Below, one piece after another: positions 58,401 through 64,000 of a DNA stretch of 64,000 nt. Each line of letters begins with the position of its first letter. The first letter of the stretch is position 1. Where the stretch lies: assembly GCA_030737835.1 (NCBI GenBank), contig JAUJYN010000012.1, positions 1,657,431-1,721,430 of the forward strand, written 5' to 3'. The stretch comes from Acorus gramineus. Lineage: Eukaryota > Streptophyta > Magnoliopsida > Acorales > Acoraceae. The notes under the pieces were generated by a model that was not told where the DNA came from, did not search any database, and was given only the letters and a program-made list of their open reading frames with translations. The translations under genes were made by a program, and so were the position numbers.

Positions 58401-60232
58401 GGTCAGAAACATAAGACGAAGAAGAAGAGAATCAAATATTGCTCCTACATCCTTATTTTTAATGCCCGCAAAAATTATTCAGGCTATGACAGACTTATTT
58501 GATTCGTCTTTATGTCCACATGAGCAGAAACTGCGGCTGCGAATAGAAGATCCCCCAAGAAGAAAGCATATGGTATACCTTGGAGGAGCAGTTCTTGCTG
58601 GAATAATGAAGGTATGCTTGCTTGTGGTTTTTACTTCATCCTTTTTCCATACCTACACCCTATTCAGGCATTTTAGACCTAGCTTCTGATCTAAGTTTGT
58701 TATATATTTTAAAAATATCCATTTTTGCTCCATATCTGAATAAAAAAACTGATTATTGAATATTAGGGAATATCAAGGTATCCACTCTCAAAATATCTGA
58801 ATCCAATACATTAAATATTGTTTTAATTCAATTATCTTGTATGATTAACCATAGCCCTTTTGTTCTAAATATGTCATACACCGATATATTTATACATGTT
58901 AATTACCCAAAAAAGCATTTGTATCACTTCCTACTCTAAAAAGATCCAAATTCAAATATCAATATGAGTAGACATTGATGCTAAGGTATCAGATCGCTAA
59001 CAGGCTTAACATAATGGGGGCCGATATACCCACCCACCCACTTGAGAACGCCACACCAAATAAAATAACAAAAAAATCAGATTGTTTGTTCTCTCAGAGA
59101 GAAGAAAGCCATCCCAACCTACCCCACCCCATTTAAATAGACCCCACCCCTTGTACTTTTCACCCCCAAGCTTTCATAATAAGACACTATCCACCCCATA
59201 CTCAAATACAAAAAACCAAACCCACTTTGTGCCCTCTCTCTCGCGGCCTCTCTCGTTGTCTCTCAGTCGGACAGCCACTTCTCCGGTGAGATACTTTCGT
59301 CGTCCCTTCCATCCAACGACCATTGACAATCAACTCTTTCATTGAACACTTACCCCCTGTTTGGATCGAGAAATAAGCAATTATGGGGTTTATACATATT
59401 TCAAGAACAGATAACTTTATCAATGGAATAAATATTTTTTTGTTTAGTTGTGTTTTTTTTTTCTCATTGGAAAACGTAAGAATAAAGGTTGAGTTGTTTG
59501 GTTGATGAAGAATAAAATGTGAATAAGGTGTAAAAAGTTGATTTGACATGTGGGTCCTATTGATGTATAAGAGGTGATGATAAGTGATTTGATATGATGG
59601 GATGCGATTTTTTTTTAATATGATGGTGGGCCTCATCTTCTATGGGAATAGATAAGATGAGTATAAGCTTATCTCAAGGGTTATTTAAAATTGATATACT
59701 CTTTTATACTCGTTTATACTGACATAGTAATACCAAGTTATACTATGTAACAAACAGTCATTTTTTCTATCTATTCTTATACGACTCTTATACTACCTTA
59801 ACCCCCCATTCCAAATGGGGGGTTAAAGTTCAATGAAAATAACATGAAAAAGAAGAAGAAAAGGGGAGGAGGAATGTGTATGCAACTTAAGTATCCTTGC
59901 CGGCGATCGGAGGCTGGCACGGGACCTGGTAATGACAGCTGAAGAAGCACCGACAGCGGCAGCGGGGCTGGGAATCTTCACGGGCGCAGGGGAGGGGTGG
60001 GATTCCAATGTCAGGTTAAACATATAAAGGGGTGGGTTTGGTGCTAGGCAAATATGCATGGGGTGGACCGGACTGCGCTTTGGGTTTCTTGAATATTGGT
60101 GTGGATGTAACGGTGCCCTAATATAATAATAAGAACTAATTGTCAACGCAGGATGCACCAGAGTTCTGGATCAGCAAACAAGACTACATGGAAGAGGGAA
60201 TCGAGTGCCTGAGAAGATGTGGACAGGCATGA
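52460..60232 (+). CDS. ARP2: Actin-related protein 2 (Arp2/3 complex subunit)
   Basis: With ARP3, ARP2 forms the pseudo-barbed end from which the Arp2/3 complex nucleates branched actin filaments; in plants the complex shapes trichomes and pavement cells. Exons: 52460-52501, 52590-52700, 54023-54157, 54267-54338, 54467-54545, 54745-54794, 55184-55287, 55397-55465, 55544-55607, 55854-55922, 56567-56650, 56891-56949, 57757-57823, 58528-58611, 60152-60232. They give 390 codons (389 aa), exactly the expected size. The actin-fold nucleotide site is visible: [13 protein letters not shown] (about 10-22), [10 protein letters not shown] (154-163) and [13 protein letters not shown] (301-313). The C-terminus [21 protein letters not shown] is typical. 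All introns read as GT-AG and all phases match. Intron 2 (1.3 kb) holds a tandem repeat and a SINE; the last intron (1.5 kb) holds a Tourist-like element. Confidence 0.97.
52790..53590 (+). repeat. Tandem repeat of about 180-205 bp in ARP2 intron 2
   Basis: Units begin near 52794, 52972, 53174 and 53380 with (G/A)(T/A)T(T/A)AGGAACAC-like sequence, giving about four copies. Each unit carries in order: TGAATTTGTTGGAT, GACATTTTAG, TTTCACCTTCAATTGCAGTA, GTGAATTGGTGTCC, ATCTAGGTCACACTTTCACA, AATTATAGCTCATCACATGA and TATTCACTCATCC. Units diverge from one another by substitutions and small indels. Confidence 0.75.
53805..53930 (-). mobile_element. tRNA-derived SINE-like sequence in ARP2 intron 2
   Basis: Read on the minus strand, it begins near GGCTCTTTGGCTAGAGCAAT, has TTGCACCTCATAGG then TCACGAGTGTGTGTCCGAGG, and ends with CCCGGAGTTTCTCGTCACC followed by an A/T-rich tail. 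The first part resembles an A box and the CACGAGTG part a degraded B box of a Pol III promoter; the layout is that of plant tRNA-derived SINEs. It ends about 90 bp upstream of exon 3. A shorter similar stretch (GGTCACGAGAAATCTAGG) lies near 63740. Confidence 0.5.
58070..58248. mobile_element. Short MITE in ARP2 intron 13
   Basis: The termini GCCCCCGTTTGGATCCGCAG and, complemented from the right, GGGTCCGTTTGGATCAATAG are inverted repeats, and GTGGGG/CCCCAC words mirror each other inside. The 179-bp element is non-coding. The terminal GTTTGGATC resembles the Tourist-like family elsewhere in the window. The 3-bp flanks (TTT and TTA) do not match perfectly. Confidence 0.6.
59030..59345 (+). other. 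Promoter/leader-like segment inside the last ARP2 intron
   Basis: This C-rich stretch has CCCACCCACCCAC, TTTAAATAGACC (TATA-like, about 59133-59144), then a pyrimidine-rich leader with CTCTCTCTCGCGGCCTCTCTC and CTTCTCCGGTGAGATAC, which looks like an exon-donor boundary. It resembles a promoter plus first non-coding exon of some plant gene, but no following coding exon was identified. It may be a captured or duplicated fragment, or an alternative promoter. Confidence 0.3.
59353..59822. mobile_element. Tourist-like MITE in the last ARP2 intron
   Basis: TTA flanks both sides (59350-59352 and 59823-59825). The termini are CCCCCTGTTTGGATCGAG and, complemented from the right, CCCCCCATTTGGAATGG. 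The interior has TGATTTGACATGTGGGTCC and ATACTCTTTTATACTCG-like sequence related to the other Tourist-like copies. Length 470 bp. Confidence 0.65.
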
Positions 60233-60782
60233 TGAAGCGCAGAATGCCCGCAGTCCAAACTCCAAACACATTCTTTTTCTATCTGGGTCCAACCATATCC
60301 ACATCAAACAGGTAACTTCTTGTATTATTGTGACCACCCATAGAACAGGGGAGGGACAATAAAATTTTGTTTGAAAACTTGTAATGAAGACAGAATCTAG
60401 ATGTATATATCTATAGATTATTGTCAACCAAGGTTTATTGAATCTTCAGCTGTCAAATGATAGTGCAGTAGTGAATTATCTTATACTGTTTTTTTTTTTT
60501 TTTTCATTTTGAAGAAATATAGGAGAAGAATGGGATTAGTTATTAAAGCTTGCAAAAATCTAATTATCTTATACTAATTTATATGCTTCCATAGAGTAAT
60601 AATAACCCCTGTTTTGTTTAAGGAAAATGCAACACTCAGTTATTTATGTGACTTAAAAGCTGTTTAAACTGGTTTTCAAAAGAAGAATTATTAAATTGGT
60701 CCTTAATCACAAATAATAAAAAAAAAAACAAATTTTCAATAATCTGACATGCGAAATGCTACCTAACAAAAGAGTCCCTTTT
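60233..60782. other. Region between the convergent ARP2 and BAG-domain genes
   Basis: This 550-bp stretch should contain the 3' UTRs of both genes. It holds a run of about 17 T (60488-60505) and AT-rich sequence. No other gene was recognised. Confidence 0.45.
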
Positions 60783-61394
60783 TCATGCTCGCATTCTTCT
60801 CCACAATCCACTCAATCGCCCACTCGCCTCTCCAATTTGTGAGGTCTCTTCATTTTCTTTTGTTTCTTCTTCAGACTCCACCATCAACCATTCCTCGTTT
60901 TCTATGGTTTCTTCACCCCCCTTCGCTTCCTCTTCTCCACCATTTTCATTTTCTAGGGCATCATCATAGATCTCCTCCTCCGGTTCAGATTCCGATTCGG
61001 ACTCCGATTCCATCTCCGATGGTATTCGAAGCGCCTCGATCGATCCGATCTTCTCCTGAATAGAAACGACACGCTGTCCGACACGTCTATGGCACTCGCC
61101 GTGGGATCGGACCGATTCGAGCTTCTCGAGGAGCCTCGCGAGTCGCTCTTTCAGCCACAGCCGCTCCTTGTCGAAGACGTGCAACACCTCCTCGTACGCC
61201 CAGAACTGCCGCTCCACGCCGTCGATCTCCAAACCGATGGACCTGATCGCCCTGAATCTCTTCCTCACTTCGTGCCACCTGAACGCGCTCTGGATCTTCA
61301 GAGTGGATCTCGATCTCAATTCGGCGGGTCGAGCTAGTCCTGACGAACTGACCGTGTCTGGTCCTGCCGAGAATACGATACCGAAAGGCGTCAT
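60783..61394 (-). CDS. IQ and BAG domain co-chaperone (BAG family molecular chaperone regulator)
   Basis: A single uninterrupted frame of 203 aa. Residues 1-30 are Ser/Arg/Ala-rich and could act as a targeting sequence. An IQ calmodulin-binding motif follows: IQSAFRWHEVRKRF at 34-47 (IQxxxR-type). It runs into a BAG domain (about 48-100) with FRAIRSIGLEIDGVERQF, then KERLWLKERLARLLEKLES; BAG domains bind the Hsp70 ATPase domain as nucleotide-exchange cofactors. The last 75 residues are highly acidic, with an alternating Ser/Glu run (about 128-140). The IQ-next-to-BAG layout is known in the plant BAG5-7 group; which member this matches is not clear. The ATG at 61392-61394 is the first in frame. 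It converges on ARP2, and CT/GA-rich sequence around 61395-61407 probably marks the 5' UTR. Confidence 0.82.
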   Translation of the reverse strand: MTPFGIVFSAGPDTVSSSGLARPAELRSRSTLKIQSAFRWHEVRKRFRAIRSIGLEIDGVERQFWAYEEVLHVFDKERLWLKERLARLLEKLESVRSHGECHRRVGQRVVSIQEKIGSIEALRIPSEMESESESESEPEEEIYDDALENENGGEEEAKGGEETIENEEWLMVESEEETKENEETSQIGEASGRLSGLWRRMRA

Positions 61395-62260
61395 CTCTCT
61401 CTCTCTTTCTGTTTGTGATTTTTTTTTAGGGATTTGATCTGTAGGAGGCTGTGGAGTTCGGTTGAAGAAGATTTGGCGCCCGATTTATTCGGAAGAGAAG
61501 ATATGTATTGCAACTGATTCATATTTTGAAGTTTGAATATGGTTTGGAAATTAATCAGGCGTTTTCGTGGTTACCGTCTTTTATTTTTAGATCTTTAAAA
61601 AAATTTAAGTTTTTTTAAGTCTCTAAAATGATAAAAATTATCTTTAGATCATTTTAGATCTTTGTTCAAATATATCAAAAATGCTCTTAGTCAATTATTC
61701 GAATGTTAACAATGTAATGTAATGTGAGTGTTTATAGTGTATTGAAATAATTCGGTAGGGGGTATTTTATGTGAATGTTAACAAAGTAGTGGGGAGTGTC
61801 AACAGTGTACTGAAGATATTTAACAATGCATTGAAGAATGTTAACAGTATACTTAAATAATTGGTTGAGGGACATTTTTTATATTTTTGAATAACATAAT
61901 GATTTTTTTTTTTTTTTATATAGAAAGAAATCTCTACCTTCTTTTATTGGTTTTTGTAACAATCTTTTTGTCAATAAATATATTAAATATTTACATGGAA
62001 GGTCAATTTAATTGTATGATGCCCACTCATTCAAAATTTTAGAGCACAATCGCCGTATGAAAAGAAATTTTTTTTATGAGGTGGATATTGCTGTGTGATT
62101 TCATTTCTAAATTGGTAGTACAAATCTGAACATGGATGAGAGAAATTAGAAAATTGGTAGTACAAATCGTCAACGTCCTTCCGTTTAAAAGAGGTATCTG
62201 ACTGGAAATGAGATAGCTCTCCGCAAGCCTCACTCATCAATGACCGTTCTTCTTCTTCCA
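61395..62260. other. 5' flank of the BAG gene and AT-rich intergenic DNA
   Basis: The first few hundred bases should hold the BAG gene promoter. Around 61690-61865, words such as TGTTAACA(A/G)TG and CAGT(G/A)TACTGAA recur, resembling those at 27.4 kb and 43.1 kb. At 62075-62165, AAATTGGTAGTACAAATC is directly repeated 50 bp apart. No gene was recognised. Confidence 0.4.
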
Positions 62261-62515
62261 TCACTCAGTTGCCTCACTCGTCAATGACCATTCTCTTTTA
62301 TCTTTCTCGTCTCTGCGACCCCAATAGATGCACGCATCTTTAAAGATGATTTTATTTCTAGCTCTCCAAATTGTCCATGCACCAGCGGGAATCACAGCTT
62401 GGGAGATTCTAGATGACTTGCTAATTACGTCGGTCCCTCTCAGGTTTTTTTTCCTGCATTCCACATCTCTTCAATGGACTAAAAGTTCGTGGACAAACAT
62501 GTGCACTCCTGATCA
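62261..62515 (-). mobile_element. LINE remnant (reverse-transcriptase zinc-binding tail)
   Basis: A minus-strand frame gives AGAWTIWRARNKIIFKDACI, the W..W..RN..IF signature found at the end of the plant LINE RT zinc-binding region. Surrounding frames are broken. It abuts the left target duplication of the Mutator-type element at 62525. Confidence 0.55.
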
Positions 62516-62524
62516 TTCTTTATA

Positions 62525-63173
62525 GGGATTTTTGCATATATACCACTGTTAAAACTCAATATTATGATAATACTCCTGTTAAATCCTACAGTGTAAAAAT
62601 ACTCCTCGAAAACCTTTTAAGTTAGGCAACCGTGCCTCTATCGCCGACGCCGTTAAGAACCCTAGTTTACCTATGGTTAGAAACCCTAATTTAACATAAG
62701 AAATGACATAAATACCCTAACTAATGTAAAGAAAAAAAAAACTAACTCTACTTCATTACAAACCCTAGCCCCCATTTGAACCTTTTGGGGAGAAGAGGAT
62801 GAGGGATTTGTGAATAGATGCTCATTGTTAGGTCTTTTGGAAAGAAAAGGATGAGGGATTTGATGAAAAATGAGTATACAGTATGTGAGAAGTTTTATAG
62901 AGGGATGAAATGATAGAGAAGAAGAAGAAGAAGAGATGTTTTAAATACAGGGTGTTTGAGATGTTAAAATCGATTACAAAAAGAGTAGAAGAGTAAATTT
63001 TCGTCCACTAACATTGAGCAAACGGTAAAATCAAGTAGAGTTAGACGGAATTTTAAGCCAGAGGCACGATTGCATAATTTAAAGGTTTTTTAGATGTATT
63101 TTTGCATCGTGAAATTTAATAAAGATATTTTTACAATATTGAATTTTAACATGAGTATATATGCAAAAATTCC
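62525..63173. mobile_element. Mutator-type miniature element, 649 bp
   Basis: The flanks are TTCTTTATA (62516-62524) and TTCTTCATA (63174-63182), 8 of 9. The terminal inverted repeats are about 115 bp: GGGATTTTTGCATATATACC on the left and, complemented from the right, GGAATTTTTGCATATATACT, continuing to a shared (A/G)CCGTGCCTCT / TCGTGCCTCT block. The interior is non-coding. Confidence 0.75.
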
Positions 63174-63182
63174 TTCTTCATA

Positions 63183-63610
63183 TGAAAGAATGTTGGAGTA
63201 ATGTTTACAAGAAAATTACAATCTCGTTTTTCAAACATTTAATGAATTTCTTATGCATGTCACGAAAGCGTGTTGGAGTAACGTTGGAGTGCATAACACC
63301 ATTAATTAACATGATAGAATTGAATGCAGGGAAATGTTATCTTCAGCATCATTTGTAGTTTTTTTTCTTAATCACATACATAAATAATCAATTACATATT
63401 TTTATAAAAAACATGAAACTGTTATAAAAAGTATGAATTGAATGCGCTTATCTTTTTACGTTTTTCATAACAAAATGTCTATTGAAATAATAAAGTATAC
63501 ACCACCTGAAATTAGTAACTTAGTGGCTTAAAAAATGACCGCAAAACAGATTGTTTACCTGCAAAGCTTTGCCCTACAAATTTATACTGTGTCTAGCAGT
63601 GCTGCATCCT

Positions 63611-63650
<40 letters not shown>

Positions 63651-64000
63651 CATGATGTGTGTAAATAAAGTATGTACTATAGTAAATAATACGTTAATAT
63701 TTAGTAAATTTTTTTTGGATATATATATATATATATTTGGTCACGAGAAATCTAGGCTGCTAAGGAAGTACTAGGTTATAAAATAGGCCAAGTGTAACAA
63801 TGTTCTAACCTGAACCTCAACATGCAATCATGACACGGTGATCAACTTTGCGAGCTCTGTTCCACTTGATCTTTTTTACAGCCTAAAATGCAACCCTATA
63901 GCCCCCTACTCTTACTGTATCGATGTATATATATCTCGCTTAAAATTTTTTTTATATTTTTTTATAAATGATATTATTGAAATATATACATTACATTTAT
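63183..64000. other. AT-rich DNA at the window end
   Basis: This stretch holds (AT)n tracts at about 63617-63650 and 63719-63736 and GTTGGAGTAA twice near 63190 and 63272. No gene was recognised. A short stretch near 63738-63775 resembles part of the SINE-like sequence of ARP2 intron 2. Confidence 0.4.

Noticed and set aside
59202-59636. 144-codon minus-strand frame
   Set aside because: It spans the Tourist-like element and the promoter-like segment on the opposite strand; no conserved motif.
59823-60158. 111-codon minus-strand frame in the last ARP2 intron
   Set aside because: Its composition is low-complexity and it overlaps the ARP2 splice acceptor on the other strand; no family was recognised.

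Overview
The window is nuclear DNA of a flowering plant. All seven protein genes are of plant type. Six carry GT-AG introns, the intergenic DNA is AT-rich and full of miniature DNA transposons, and the organelle-targeted proteins have plant-style presequences. I cannot name the clade from sequence alone. Splice sites were read by eye and checked by reading-frame continuity and by total length divisible by three.

Layout. 0.4-5.3 kb (-): mitochondrial pyruvate dehydrogenase E1 beta, 14 exons, 374 aa. 5.6-9.0 kb: three Mutator-type miniature elements almost end to end, plus one more inverted-repeat element. 10.1-17.0 kb (-): dihydrolipoamide succinyltransferase, the E2 of the 2-oxoglutarate dehydrogenase complex, 13 exons, 444 aa, with a decayed LINE in one intron. 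17.4-18.2 kb: a long foldback. 19.8-22.7 kb (-): a three-exon gene for a 239-aa MGCG (probably myristoylated/palmitoylated) protein of unknown function, visible only after joining short exons. 23-33 kb: transposon-rich DNA with hAT, Mutator and Tourist-like elements, a decayed TMEM97-like gene and a Ty3/Gypsy fossil. 33.2-42.8 kb (-): an EXA1-like GYF-domain protein, 11 exons, 1627 aa, with an eIF4E-binding-type motif. 43.0-44.6 kb: nested transposons. 46.2-46.9 kb: a decayed nodulin-like/NFD4-type transporter gene. 47.6-51.4 kb (-): 60S ribosomal protein L7a/eL8, seven coding exons, the first being only the ATG. 52.5-60.2 kb (+): ARP2 of the Arp2/3 complex, 15 exons, 389 aa, head to head with RPL7A. 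60.8-61.4 kb (-): a single-exon IQ + BAG-domain co-chaperone, convergent with ARP2. 61.4-64 kb: LINE remnant, Mutator-type element and AT-rich repeats.

The genes form no operon-like unit. The nearest thing to a functional grouping is the two neighbouring same-strand genes for mitochondrial 2-oxoacid dehydrogenase subunits. The RPL7A and ARP2 genes share a 1.1-kb intergenic region with telo-box and site II motifs near RPL7A. I found no clearly new biological system. The most interesting signals are structural: nested transposons with readable target-site duplications, long foldbacks that could make hairpin RNA, inverted repeats flanking a single exon of the MGCG gene, and a tandem repeat in ARP2 intron 2 in which each unit carries an acceptor-like motif.
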